A stretch of 64,000 nt of DNA from Adenophora triphylla var. japonica (taxonomy: Eukaryota; Streptophyta; Magnoliopsida; Asterales; Campanulaceae), in contig JAFEMH010004901.1 of assembly GCA_022495995.1 (NCBI GenBank), positions 62,001 to 126,000 on the forward strand, in the 5' to 3' direction. Made by a program: the position numbers and the translations under genes. The notes beneath the pieces were generated by a model, which was given only the letters and a program-made list of their open reading frames with translations, made no database searches and had not been told where the DNA came from. Below are positions 34,300 through 45,701 of the stretch, in pieces. How positions within the stretch are numbered: the stretch's first letter is position 1; each line of letters opens with the position of its first letter.

Positions 34300-35100
34300 C
34301 GGTCCATGAACTTCTTGATTTTCTCCTCGCGGTCTGGGATTGTTAAATGCATAATTTTCAGCTCTAAGCACCCTTTTCATCCTTCTAACCTCTTCTGCGG
34401 TTCTCCCTTGAGTGGTCTCCATTCTTGTCAAGATATTCTATTGAGTTGCAAGATTGAGGTTTAATGAGCCAATTGCTCTGCTATTTCCTTGAGTCTGCTC
34501 AATTAGATGATCAATTTGAGTATGGAATGAAGAGTTGTGAGAATTGAAGAAAGTGTGGATTGACTCTTGGATTGCCTCAGTTTGTGCAGTTATGGATTGT
34601 TGGAGGTTTGGCTCTATCTCAGCAATGCTCCCCCTCAAGGAGTTATCCAGCTCTTGGATTTTGATGCTGAGCTTGTTGTTGAATCCTTCCTTGAGGTTTT
34701 CCAGCCTATCATTCATCTCATCAGTTAGACTATATAACTTTGTTGTTAGGCTATCTCCCATTAAGTTCATCTTCATTTTCAACTCCTCTTTAAGAATATC
34801 AGTCTCAGTTTGGAGGCTAGCTTGCATGGAATCCAAGACTGATCTCAAGTCTTGATCAGGTTGCGGTTTGAAGGATTTGAGGAATTCAGTCTTCAGAAGT
34901 CCAAGATCCATCTCTATTGCTTTGCAAATATTCTCAGAGAGTTCATAGAGGATCTTGTTGAGCTGGGTTAAGGAAGCCTTATCTCCTAAGGCTTGAAGAA
35001 TTCCATCTTCCAAGGATTGTTGAAAGGCGTTGAAGCAAGATTCAGCTGAGGTTTTTAGGTGTTTGCTGTCTGATTTGTTGCGGTTGAAGGTATTCTCTCC
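34300..35100 (-). pseudogene. Copia-A2 accessory gene C-terminus (coiled coil)
   Basis: The frame 35013-34438 encodes 191 residues of mostly heptad-repeat helix (LTQLNKILYELSENI, LTTKLYSLTDEMNDRLENL, SIAEIEPNLQQSITAQ). After a stop it continues toward RRMKRVLRAENYAF near 34370. It matches the same part of Copia-A1 (1-752). Conservation of the coiled coil in two copies supports a real protein family with likely oligomerisation. The upstream part is lost at 35107. Confidence 0.65.
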
Positions 35101-35539
35101 CCCTTAATGCGAATTGCCACTGAGGCCGCCCGGTCAGAATCCAAGGAGGATTGAGCCGTACGACTGCATGGATCAATTTTCCAGGTTCCACTCTTTTGCA
35201 ATTTCAGGTTGCTTTCCGAGCATTTTAGGCACCTTTTAGCCTTGAGAAGGCTTTCCTGTTCAGAGTATGCACAATTTCCAAGATGCAAATGATGCAATGC
35301 AATGCGAGGAAAGAAAGCAAGCACGATAATTGGAATCCGTGACGGGAGTCTAACCCGCTCAAAGGAAAAAACTTTCTTTTTACTTTTTTTTCGAAAAGAG
35401 ATACCGGTACGTGGGATTGTTAAACCACCGTTTATCCCAAGCCCCGGGTTAGGGAGCGATACAGGAAGGTTAAATGGTTTCCACCTATATACCGGGTATC
35501 GTTTATTTTGAAAATGAAAGCTTTTCTCCTTTGGGATAT

Positions 35540-35557
35540 TCCCCAGCGGAGTCGCCA
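35540..35557 (-). other. Tat-2 primer-binding site (tRNA-Arg)
   Basis: Minus strand TGGCGACTCCGCTGGGGA, full complement of the plant tRNA-Arg 3' end as I recall it, three bases inside the LTR end. Supports Tat/Ogre-type assignment. Confidence 0.9.
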
Positions 35558-35560
35558 TAT

Positions 35561-37259
35561 TGTGAATGTGTGCCCAAATTTTAATTTTAATTTTTTATAG
35601 ATTGGATTCACGCGAGTTTGAAAACATCCGGTTTAATTTGAAAAACGGAGTCGCCACGCCATTTTGATTTCCTCAAAACTTTGAAAAAAAGGTTTTTAGG
35701 GTTCAGAGGTTAAGTTACCCCTTGGGAAGAACGGATCGTCGTTCACCCAAGGTGCCTTGCCGTAGCAAGTCTCCCTAGATTCCATTTTTCGTGCTTGCTT
35801 GTGTGCTTTCTTGTGTGCATGTGTTGAAAAGAGAGGGGGGGATGTCCCAAGTCGTCTTCCGGACGTACAAACCATTTAGTTGGTTGTCGCTCAGGATTCC
35901 TTGGATTTTTATGTGTTCGGGACTTTGATCCCGTCCTCATCTTAGACTTGTGATCATCGCTATTTGACTTTGGGTCTTGCGTGATCGAGAGAAGGACTCT
36001 CTTTTATAGTCCAAAATGGGGTTCTTTAGAAAGGAGTGACCTTAGCCCATCAATCCTACACATTGAGACGATTGAGCTTATATTGGAGCTATCATGCTCG
36101 TCTCAAGTGATAATCGGAGATATAGGTTCAAGGTTTATCCCTTTCTAAAGAGATTGTGGCACCTTTAATGGAAGAAACGATGTAAAGATAGGATCTTTAC
36201 ACCGGTCCGTTCTGAAGGTTGCTAATGGGGACACGGGGAAATGCATGTAAAAATGACATTTTTAGTGAAAAGATGACATTTTTGGGTACAAAGGATGCTT
36301 TTGATTGCAAATGATGCTTTTTAAGGTAAAGAAAAGATTTTTATGCAAATGATGCATTTTTTTATAGGAAAATGGCATTTTTAGGCAAATGATGCTTCTT
36401 TCATGCAAAGAAATGATCTTTAATGCAAATGATGCATTTTTATGTGTGAAAATGAGTTTTAGGATGCAAAGGATGCAATTTGAATATAAAGATTACATTT
36501 TTATATGCAAAGGATGCATAAAGATATCATTTTTATGTAAAAAAAGGATTTTTAGGTGCAAAGGATGCACCTTTAATGCAAAGATTACATTTTTATGGGC
36601 AAATGATGCTTATTTCATGCAAAGGATGCAAAGGGGGAGGGGGATCTGATTTATATGAATAAAGATAGGATCTTTAACAACTAATACCAAGTCCCAAGGA
36701 AGATAATAGCAATATGTAGATGCAAGGAGCGATTATATCACATAGAACAAGTATAATGCAAGGTAAGAGGGTGAGAGGTTACCAATGGTGGTGACCTCTT
36801 CTTCTTTGGATCTTGCCTAGCGGAAGGACCAACTTGGAGGGCTTCAAGGAGGAGGGAGATGGCTCTTGGCACTCTTCAACTTCCTAAATTTTCGCAGCAG
36901 TGCTTGAATGGAGTCTTTGGTACTGAATGTGGTATATTGTTTTTTTTTTCAAAATGGGTAGAGGAGGGCTCTATTTATAGGCAGTGTGGATAAGGCTAAT
37001 GAAGCCGTGCGGCTAGGAGTCTTCTCCTAATGCAGCCGTGCGGCATTATCCTGTATGACTCAGCATGTTTCTAGAATCATGCAAGGTGTCACTTCTAGAA
37101 GGATGCCAAATACAAGAAATGCTCTTTTAATTTAGAGCAGTCCCTTCATCCCTCGAAAGGTTCGGAACAGTTCCGGAATTGCTCCCGGACTTTAGGAAAA
37201 ATCCGGAAAATTGCCGAAAAATTTAACCGGAAGGCATGAGCCAGATTTGGGTACTTACA
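35561..37259 (-). repeat. Tat-2 LTR with degenerate AAATGATGC repeats
   Basis: 1699 bp. On the minus strand a TATA box CTATAAATAG (36971-36980) is preceded by two GCCGCACGGC palindromes (plus GCCGTGCGGC at 37004 and 37035). The transcribed part carries an irregular array of about 20-25 bp units built on ATGCAAATGATGCATTTTT (36240-36640). Confidence 0.8.
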
Positions 37260-37753
37260 ATTAGCTTATTACTTTTGTTAAAGAAAGTTAGAGACTTTAT
37301 TAAATATATCCTTTATTAAATATATTCAACCCTTGTGGAGTGCCAATACTTTTTTACTGGCTTGTCATTATAAATGTCGCCTTTTCAATTAAGGAAAGCG
37401 ATTTAGTAAAATTTTATTATTGTATAAATAGTGTACAAACTAATAAACACCATTAATAAATTTTTTTAATTAATCAAATGCAATATTTATTATGGGAAGA
37501 AGAGAGTACTAATTTCTTTAATCAAATTGTAAAAATAAATTATAAAATGGAAATAATTAAAATAATAAAATTACTTTAATTTTTTTTTTGTGGAGCTAAG
37601 TACACTATATTTAAGTTTTGTTACGTACTACTGTACGATTCCATTAAGAAATAAAAAAAGATTTTTTTCTAATTAAATTTAATTCTTAAATACATGAAAT
37701 AAACTTAAAAAACAAAAGTTTTTTAATTATTCATATGAACGGGTACTAAACCA
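37260..37753. other. AT-rich spacer without recognisable genes
   Basis: About 500 bp, very AT-rich, no coherent frame and no TE terminus seen. Probably unannotated host or decayed TE sequence next to the Pack-MULE. Confidence 0.5.
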
Positions 37754-37762
37754 TATAAAGAA

Positions 37763-38740
37763 GGTCAATCAGACTTTTAAACCCTTGTACTGTTAATTGT
37801 TAATGAAGCTGCGGTTTTAACAATCGTTGTTTTTTTTTGACAATTTTAACCACCCTTCTAATATTACGCAGTCATATTAACCTTATTCTCAAACTCCGTT
37901 AAAAAAATCTAACTTTCGTTAAATAATTTAACGAAATATAACAAGATTATAATCATTTTCATATTACTTATCCCGCAAGAATACAATAAAAATAAAATAG
38001 TATTGTTACATAAACATCCAAACCTGTTTAAACATCAGTCACAGTTTACAGAAATAAGTAAATACAAAATTAAAGATAAGCAATAAGACCATTGTTTACA
38101 TGTAGTCATGTAGATTAAGTATACAATAGACACTCATCCCAAGAGTAAGAGAGTAAAATATTTACTGTTTATCTAGTCTCTACACTAGATACAGATCCGA
38201 AATTGAGCAGGATAATTGAAATATTATGAACTAAAGTCCAATCAAATAACTATAATTTGTAAAAGCAAGTAAAGTGATACCAATAATAGAAGCAAATGAA
38301 ATTCGTGAATACTGACTGAGCGAGGCAGAGACGAAAATACCTGTAAAGACAAGCTTCAGAAGTATCAGCGAACAAAAGGCTTCTGGCTCCGGCATCCACC
38401 CGCGCACTAACCAAAGTCTCCAACTGTCCCGCAACGGCTTCATGGAATCGCACCCGATCATTCTGCAAAACACCGGCCAATAATTTCCCCGCCGGCGATT
38501 GCAACCCGAGTGGCGTGTTCAAGCTGTTACTAATAGAACCACAGTAACGCCGTCCCGCTCCCACAACCAACAACACCGGTTTCCGATTGATTGAGCAGCA
38601 GCGGCGGTAGGCGGGAGAGACGAATCCGAATCCAGTACAGTTGGTGGTTATGGAACGATGATATTTGATGGATGGGTTGGGGGAGATATGTATAGATACG
38701 GATATTTATGGACACACAGAGGTAGTGTGTGTATTGTATA

Positions 38741-38777
<37 letters not shown>

Positions 38778-38972
38778 GATAAGAATGAGGGTATAATCTT
38801 GTTATGTTTCGTTAAATTATTTAACGAAAGTTAGATTTTTTTAACGGAGTTTGGGAATAAGGTTAATATGACTGCGTAATATTAGAAGGGAGGTTAAAAT
38901 TGCAAAAAAAAAACAACGATGGTTAAAACCGCAGCTTAATAATAGTACAAGGGTTTAAAAGTCTGATTGGCC
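37763..38972. mobile_element. Pack-MULE (Mutator-like) with captured gene fragment
   Basis: Terminal inverted repeats 37763-37951 and 38792-38972, about 185 bp and highly similar, begin GG(T/C)CAATCAGACTTTTAAA. They are flanked by a 9 bp duplication TATAAAGAA / TATAAAAAA (37754-37762, 38973-38981; 8 of 9 match). Long TIRs with 9 bp TSD are the Mutator signature. No transposase lies inside. The 840 bp interior carries a host-like exon with high GC and codon structure, plus part of its intron. The TIR interior includes TTCGTTAAATAATTTAACGAA, itself palindromic. Confidence 0.88.
38341..38690 (-). pseudogene. Captured first exon of a DUF760 / UV-B-induced-protein-like gene
   Basis: Minus-strand frame encodes a Ser/Arg-rich, transit-peptide-like N-terminus, then SLNTPLGLQSPAGKLLAGVL, NDRVRFHEAVAGQLETL and TSEACLYR. 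It ends exactly at a splice donor (TTTACAG|GTATTTTC, intron from 38340 downward). The SPxGxxL...SEACLYR pattern is what I recall from plastid-targeted DUF760 proteins such as the UV-B-induced protein At3g17800, where an exon also ends near this motif; this is recall only. No in-frame ATG is visible upstream. A (GA)n/(GT)n microsatellite at 38733-38776 sits in the captured 5' leader. Confidence 0.6.
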
Positions 38973-39124
38973 TATAAAAAACTAACTAACTAAGATAAAA
39001 TTGGGTTTTTAAAACCCTAACAAACCTATTTTATTTATTTGTTTCTATTTATTTTATTTTTATTAGAAGATTTACGAAGAGTTGATATTATAAAAAACGT
39101 GTTTTTTTCTAAGGTTAAGGAAAA

Positions 39125-39415
39125 ATCATTTTCACACTGGCACTTAATAATACATGCACTGACACTCTTCACACTGACACTTTTTTATACTAATACTGAC
39201 ACTTTTTTACCCTACACTGGCACTCTTTTATACTGACACTTAATAATACATGCATTGACAATCTTCACACTGCATTTGTTTACACTAACACTGACACTTT
39301 TTAACACTAACACTGACACTTTTTTACACTGTCACTTAATAATATATGCACTGGCCTATCACTCTTTACACTGGAACTTTGTTACACTAACACCGACACT
39401 TTTTTACACTAACAC
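39125..39415. repeat. Imperfect CACTGACACTTTTTTACA repeats
   Basis: About a dozen degenerate copies of an 18-30 bp unit alternating CACTGACACTTTTT with ACACTAACACTG. No coding potential. It abuts the hAT left end. Confidence 0.7.
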
Positions 39416-40212
39416 TAGCGTTGGAGATGACCATTTTGGGCCGTGGCCCGCCGCCCGCTTGGCCCGCGCCCGTCCAGCCCGTTGCCCGTTATTCGCTTGG
39501 CCCGCTTCGTATACGGGACGGACCTGGACCAAAGATGTTCGCACGGATCGATCTTTGGCCCGCGGATCAGAAGATCAGTTTGGTCCATGGCCCGTGGATC
39601 AATGAGGTCCGTACGGATCTGTCTGTGTAAATGTCTAAAATGTCCTCAAATATATCCGTTAATAAATTCGTTTGAGTGGTATTTTCGTCCAATTTACATA
39701 TAACGGCTCATTTATCAAATTTTAATTTTTTGGGACATAATTACCCCTCCCAACAGCCATATTTAGAGGTAAATTTGGTCCAAAAAAATTATAAATAGTA
39801 TAAATAGAAGAGGAAGTCTTACCATTTTTCTCACAAAAAAATTTTAATTCATCATAGAATTCTCTCAAACACAAACCATCAAATTATTTCCAAGTCGAAT
39901 ATTTGTGAATACATTGTAAGAGTTAAAGCCTTGAAGGTAATTTTATTATTTTAATTATTTAATTGTTTACTCGCTAGTTAAATATTGTGTTAGTAGTTAA
40001 TTTTTTTTAATCTTCATAAATTTTGAAAATTCCAAAAAAAAATTACTTTTATTTCAAAAATTACAAAAAAATTATAATTATTTACTTTTATTGTTAGTAA
40101 ATTATTGCCAAAATTATTTAATCCTTATAAATTTTTTAAAATTCAAAAAATATTTTTTTAAAGTGTTGCATTTTTTATTTTAATTGCTAGGTAATTTATA
40201 TTGCTAGTTACC

Positions 40213-43200
40213 ATGAATATATTTGCATATTCTCCCCCACCACCACCACCGCCACCACAAAATCAAACTCAAAATCAAAATGTAACAATTTTAAACAGCC
40301 ACACAATAGATAATTCTGTTTTGCACCGTAATGATCAAATTATGTTTGATCTAATTAATCAATCCTCGAACCCAATCAACACCCCTCCATTTTCGGCTAT
40401 ACTTCGGATTCGACCCCGAATTGGATGAATGAGCCCAACACAAAATATACATCTAGAACCTATCATCACATAGAAGACATAGATGAGGATAGGGAGGGGG
40501 ATGAGGATGACAATGACGATGTACAAGTCACCCACGAAACCCACACAATTTCAAATATATCTACTACCGATGTTGCCTCGGGTAGTGCACCTAGTGGGGT
40601 AAGGGTAAGGGTAAGGCAAAGGCACAACCTAGAGTGTCCAAATATGCTCATTTATATGATTTAGTAATTATTGATGGTGAAACAAAGGCCAAATGCAAGA
40701 GTTGCTCAAAATTTTTAAACCCGGCGGGTGTACATGGTACCTCCCATATAAAGAGGTGATAAACATGATAAGGAAGCCGCTAAAGGGATAGATGGTACCG
40801 TGCAAACGCAACTAAATATATCATATGTCACTTACCCAAAAGTGGACGTCGATTTGATAACGATGTTACTAGTGAGTTGTCAATTGTCTCTTTCACTTTC
40901 GGGTGATGATAGACTCACCCGCTATTCTAGAGGCCTCAACCCGTCATACCAACCAATGAGCTGCCAAATTATTATTAGGCATATAAAGAAGCTTTCCCAA
41001 ACTCTTCAACTAGCGAGCGACCTCAAAAAATTCAAGGGTGGTGTTTGCTTGACCACCGAAGCTTGGAATGCCACTCTAAGTTCTAGTTCTGAAACCTTTA
41101 CTTGTATAACCGTTCATTGGATTGATGAGGAGTGTATGTTGCAATGTACAAGTCACATTAAGGATGTATTGAGTGAGTATGTTATTGTGGGGACCCCGAC
41201 TCGGAACCTTAGCTCGTGTCCCGAGCGGGAGGGTCCCCTTACTAGTAAAAACCACCTGAATTTAAAAAAAAAACTTTAACTTAACTTGAAAAGAAACAAA
41301 CTTTGACATTTTCATTACAAAACTAACTTAAAACCTCTCCACTTGGAGGAAAGTTAGAAACAAACTTTGAAAGATAGACAACATGTTTTAGTTACAAAAG
41401 ATTACAAATATAAAGTTGAACCAAAGTTGTTTATATACAAACTCCACAAAGGAGCTACACCAAAATACAACTACAATTCCCAACCAAGACGTACACATAC
41501 CCAGACAATCCAAAAGACACGTCCAAACTCCTTTTCGTTCTCACTGGGCTGGACCTCCTGTCTCAGTGCGATCTAAAACATTAAAGGGAGAAGGGTGAGA
41601 ATAAATCTCAATAAGCTATTATGAATGCAACAAGATGCCAAATAAAATGCAACACGTAACAAAGTGCATATAACACATTAGTAAAGTGGTAAATACCTTA
41701 CGTTACCTTGGTTTACCTTTTCCGTCTGAACAATAAGTCGTACAACGTTGGGAGTAAAACTCCACTCATTTGTGAACTGCTTAGGCATATTCACATCTTA
41801 TAAGACCCATTTTCAGGGAACCATAGAAGATACTAGCAATCTGTAAGGCTTTTGGCTCAATACAGAAGCTATAACCCCAGTCTGTGGCCACAGAAGGGGA
41901 CAGTCACAGGTATAATGTAATCCGATCACATTATAGAACAATTTCCATAATTGATCGTATTCCATTATACCCCTAAACATCATCTGATTGAAACACATTC
42001 AAGCACATAATGGTTACTTGAAAAGAAATTCACCAAAGGGATAATAAAAGAACAACATGGTATTCATACTCATGTTTACACCAATACAATAGTGCAACAT
42101 ACATTTCATACACTATTTAAATCACCAACCATGAATATGTAATCAAGTAAGGCACAATGTATAACCAACAAGCCCTACATGTTCAATATACAACAATCTA
42201 TAACCATTATGAAGGTTCAAGATCAAATTACCAAGTTTGAATAACTTTGGTTAAGTTGCAACTCAAGCCTGCCAACCATTTTCCGAACAATATTTAAACC
42301 CCTTCCTCAAATCCATTTTAACCAAGTAAGACACCATTGGATATCTAAAGTGTTGTACTTTAATTATAGTCAAAGAGGGTTCAATTATATACTAGGTAGA
42401 TTAGGTTTCTAGTGCTTGAAAAATGGTTCAGAGGTGACAGGGCAGGGCACGACTCGTGCCACCTTGACACCCACTCAGATACAGTCGTCCCCACAGGCAC
42501 GACTCTTCCATTTTGAAGGGACGACTCGTGCCCTGCACCAGAATTCAGAAAACAGAGCAGCAACACCAGAAAATCAGCAACAACTATCAACCTTGATCAT
42601 AACCCTTAGCTGCCAACATCAAAAATCCTTGGCTAACACCAGAACAACCAAAACCAACCTTCATTTCCACTTCCAAGACATGTCTATTACCAACTCTATT
42701 CCTTCAAACCAAACCAATTCAACCCATTCACAATTCAAGGCTTCCAACCATAAGGAACTTACTCAACCCTTACATGCAACTTAATTATATCACCCATTAC
42801 ACTACTAAATTCCATTTTAATTTCTTTCTTTCAACTTAAACAACAACCATTTACTTCTTATCAACTTCCATGAACAACAACACCATACTTAGGTCATTAA
42901 CTAAATTTCCAACTCCAAGAAAATACTCCAAAATACTAAACAACAATTATAACACAACAATATCAACATTAAACATTCAATGAACATGTTTTTGAAGGAA
43001 ATCATAATAACTTACCGGAATAATTCGAAAATAAGTAATTCTTTTTCCGGATAGATACGCTCCCCTCGGCTTCACGACCAATAATATGAAGACGGATTCA
43101 AAAACGAAAATGAATTGAATTTGCTAGAATTTTTGGAAGGGAAGGTTAGGGTTTATGTTTCCATGGAATTTTAAGAAGAGCTTGAGCTGATGAAATTTTA

Positions 43201-44188
43201 AAAATGAAGCTTCTTTAGTAAAACCAAAGATAGACATTACCATTTTTCACCTAAGCTCCTCCAAGGTGGACAATGATACAATTAACAACCTTAGGATTCC
43301 ACTATTACACTAAAGCACCTTAACACTTATAAACTTAATATTTAAAATTTCAAATATTATAACTTCACTACAACATTTCATATTTATTTAATTTAGACCC
43401 TAAATCATTAACTTAATTTTATTATCATCCTAAATTCACATATGTTGCCAAAGTATAAAATAAACACATAAAACTTAACAAGTAGCATGAAATGCATAAA
43501 TAATAAACTACAACCCCAACCCCACGTGCTCAACATGTGCTAAAATGGTTCCTAGGATTAGGGTCGTGACAGTTATCACCAACAAAATTTTAACAATATC
43601 CTTTGATAATGCGACTTATAATACCCTCACTGTCACAATGTTGATCCAAGCTCTTAATCCTTCCCTAGATGGCGCTTTGTTTCATGTTAGGTGTGCATGT
43701 CACATTGTTAATCTGTGTGTCCAAGACTTGATCCACTCACTAAAGCTTGTCACCAATAGCATCAACACGGCCTCCCATGTTATCAAAAATTTCGGCCCAA
43801 GGTTAAAAATTTATGCTGATTTGTGCGCCGCTTATAACATGAAATATAAGAAACCTCAAGTGGCCGAGGATATTAAGTGGAACTCAACATATAAAATGTT
43901 GAAGAGAGCTGTCGAATATAGGGTGGTCCTCACGGAATACTTTTCTAGTCATCAAATGGACTACCAAATTAGTGAGTATGATTGGTCGATAGCTATCGAG
44001 TTTTTAGAATTACTTAAACCTTGGTGGAGAGCATCAGAGGCTGCTTTTATTATATTCTTTCGGTGATGGCACGTGATCTACTTACCCCTTCGGTGTCCAC
44101 GATAGCATCGGAGACTGCTTTTAGTGCTGCAGGAAGAGTGGTGATGTTAAAGCGACACCAACTCAAATCCGCTCTTATCGAGTGATTG
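40213..44188 (+). pseudogene. hAT transposase, interrupted and internally deleted
   Basis: Begins MNIFAYSPPPPPPPPQ after an intron-like AG. A BED zinc finger is readable around 40615-40755 (HLYDLVIIDGETKAKCKSC, GTSHIKR). The catalytic-region start includes FKGGVCLTTEAWNATL and FTCITVHWIDEEC (to 41180). The solo LTR inserts after SEYV; removal continues ITNKILTISFDNATYNT and FHVRCACHIVNLCVQD. After EFLELLKPWW the central segment is missing. The C-terminal dimerisation block SVSTIASETAFSAAGRVV appears at about 44085-44145 with KRHQLKSALIE. Several stops and frameshifts. Family assignment is firm; activity is lost. Confidence 0.88.
41186..43571 (-). mobile_element. Solo LTR 2 (2386 bp), same family as solo LTR 1
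   Basis: Termini TGTGGGGACCCC...GGGTCGTGACA with perfect 5 bp duplication GTTAT (41181-41185, 43572-43576). Shares blocks with solo LTR 1, for example AATAAATCTCAATAAGCTAT, GTCTGAACAATAAGTCGTAC and AAGCTTTTGGCTCAATACAG-type sequence. Minus strand contains TATATAATTG near 42382-42392 with GGCACGACTCGTGCC copies (42448-42535) just upstream, supporting minus orientation. No genes inside. Confidence 0.87.
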
Positions 44189-44689
44189 ATTTGTCTTGCG
44201 GATTAGGATGACGCGAATTTGAGAAAACAAGATACATTCCGGGATCTTGAAGACGATGATCATAAAAGCCACGAAGAAGACAATCTCAACGAAAAGTTTT
44301 TGCGAGAAGGATACTAGAAGAAGAAGAAGAAGAAGAATTCAACAAATTCAAAGACTTTGAAGCAATAACAATATTGAATACCTAAAGCTTTTTGAAGACT
44401 TTGAAGATTTGAGAACCATAATTAGTTTGAAGATTTGAAGACTCATTTATTTTCAAGACTTTGTTAAATTTGAAGACTTTATTAAATTTGAATACCATAA
44501 TTGCTTTAAAAATTTGAAGACTCATTCGAAAATTTGAATACTCATTTGAAGATTTGAATACTTTTTATTTTAAGACTATGTAATTTTAAATTGTATCATT
44601 TGAAGACAATGAAAATTTCTCTCAAAAAATTATGAAATAAATATTCATAGAGTTTCTATTATTAAATTGATTACATTATTACCTCATTT

Positions 44690-45560
44690 TCTTTTATATA
44701 CATGCATTTGTTTAGCTTTTTTTATATCTTTTTTTATATACCTATTTGTAAAAAATATCAGTAATAAAAAAAGTCTAAAATATTATTTCATAGTCAATAA
44801 AAAGTTAATAAAAATAAAAATAAATAAAGGATAGTCCGTCTCTCTTTTCTTTTATATACTTCAAATTGTTTAGTTTTTTCTATCTTTTTTTATATACATT
44901 TTTGTAAAAAATATCAGTAATAAAAAAGTCTAAAATATTATTTCCTATTCAATAAAAAATTGATAAAAAATAAAAATAAATAAAGGGTAGTCCGTCCCTC
45001 TTTTATTTTATATACTTTCATTTATTTAGTTTTTGTATCTATTTTTTATATAGCTATTTGTAAAAAATATCAACAATAAAAAAAAGTCTAAAATATTATT
45101 TTCTAGTCAATAAAAATTCATAAAAAATAAAAATAAATAAATGATAGGCCGTCCCTCTTTTCTTTTATATAATTTAAATTGTTTAGTTTTTTTTAAATTT
45201 TTTTTATATACCTATTTGTAAAAAATATCAGTAATAAAAAAATCAAAAATATTATTTCCTAATCAATAAAAAATTAATAAAAAATAAAAATAAATAAAGG
45301 ATAGTCCGTCCACCTTTTTTTATATACTTTAAATTGTTTAATTTTTTCTATCTTTTTTTATATACCTTTTTGAAAAAAATATCAGTAATAAAAAAATCTA
45401 AAATATTATTTCCTAGTCAATAAAAAATTAATAAAAAATAAAAATAAATAAAGGGTAGTCCGTCCCTCTTTTATTTTATAAATACTTTAATTTGTTTAAT
45501 TTTTTTTATCTGTTTTTATATACCTATTGTAAAAAATATCAGTAATAAAAAAGTCTAAAA
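44690..45560. repeat. About 155 bp AT-rich tandem repeat (5-6 copies)
   Basis: Each unit contains AAATAAATAAAGGATAGTCC, then GTCCCTCTTTTCTTTTATATAC, and later AAAAAATATCAGTAATAAAA. The GTCCGTC landmark recurs near 44832, 44988, 45147, 45302 and 45456 (spacing 154-159 bp). No coding sequence. It lies downstream of the hAT gene, possibly expanded from its 3' end. Confidence 0.88.
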
Positions 45561-45701
45561 TATTATGCCAAAAACTTGTAAAAAACGCATTTTTTTAGCT
45601 TAAAAAAAACGTGTTTTAGTGTTTTAGAATACGATACGATGTATCCACTCTCTCTCTCTACCCGTTGCCTCTCTCTCTCTAAACGCAATTCACATAGATC
45701 G

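Larger units (their letters stand above)
32373..35107 (-). mobile_element. Copia-A2: 3' end of a second Copia-A element
   Basis: On the minus strand: accessory-gene C-terminus, 3' UTR, polypurine tract and 3' LTR. It is clearly homologous to 1-1000 (shared GATAAAGCTTCCTTAACTCA-type accessory sequence, in both strands' sense). Homology ends abruptly after CTCTCCCCCTTAATG at 35107 (matching 841-854), where the Tat-2 fragment begins. Because that is not a terminus of either element, the junction is a rearrangement, not a simple insertion. Confidence 0.85.
35108..37259 (-). mobile_element. Tat-2 fragment: 5' LTR plus ~450 bp leader of a gypsy element
   Basis: On the minus strand an LTR (37259-35561) starts TGTAAGTACCC and ends CATTCACA. 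A tRNA-Arg primer site and about 430 bp of leader follow before the break at 35107/35108. No coding sequence of gag or pol is present; a long frame at 35055-35558 is leader noise. The LTR differs from Tat-1, so it is a different family with the same primer. Confidence 0.8.
39416..44640 (+). mobile_element. Decayed hAT transposon
   Basis: The left end is proposed at TAGCGTTGGAGATGACC (39416), followed by a subterminal zone dense in GGCCCG/GCCCGC (39440-39600), as common in plant hATs. TATA boxes TATAAATAG are at 39790 and 39799. The transposase gene follows. I could not find a matching right inverted repeat or an 8 bp duplication, so both outer limits are uncertain. Solo LTR 2 is nested inside. 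Confidence 0.7.

Noticed and set aside
35540..35557. Possible tRNA-Arg gene
   Set aside because: Only the 18 bp complementary to the tRNA 3' end is present, adjacent to an LTR end. It is a primer-binding site; no cloverleaf.
35055..35558. 167-residue minus-strand frame
   Set aside because: It starts inside the Tat-2 primer-site region and crosses the rearrangement junction with Copia-A2, so it is a chance frame in untranslated leader.
38230..38576. A complete functional gene inside the Pack-MULE
   Set aside because: Only one exon and part of an intron are present, with no in-frame ATG and no downstream exons before the TIR.
40228..40256. Poly-proline run as evidence of a separate structural gene
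   Set aside because: It lies at the N-terminus of the hAT transposase frame; a CCACCACCACC microsatellite expansion is enough to explain it.
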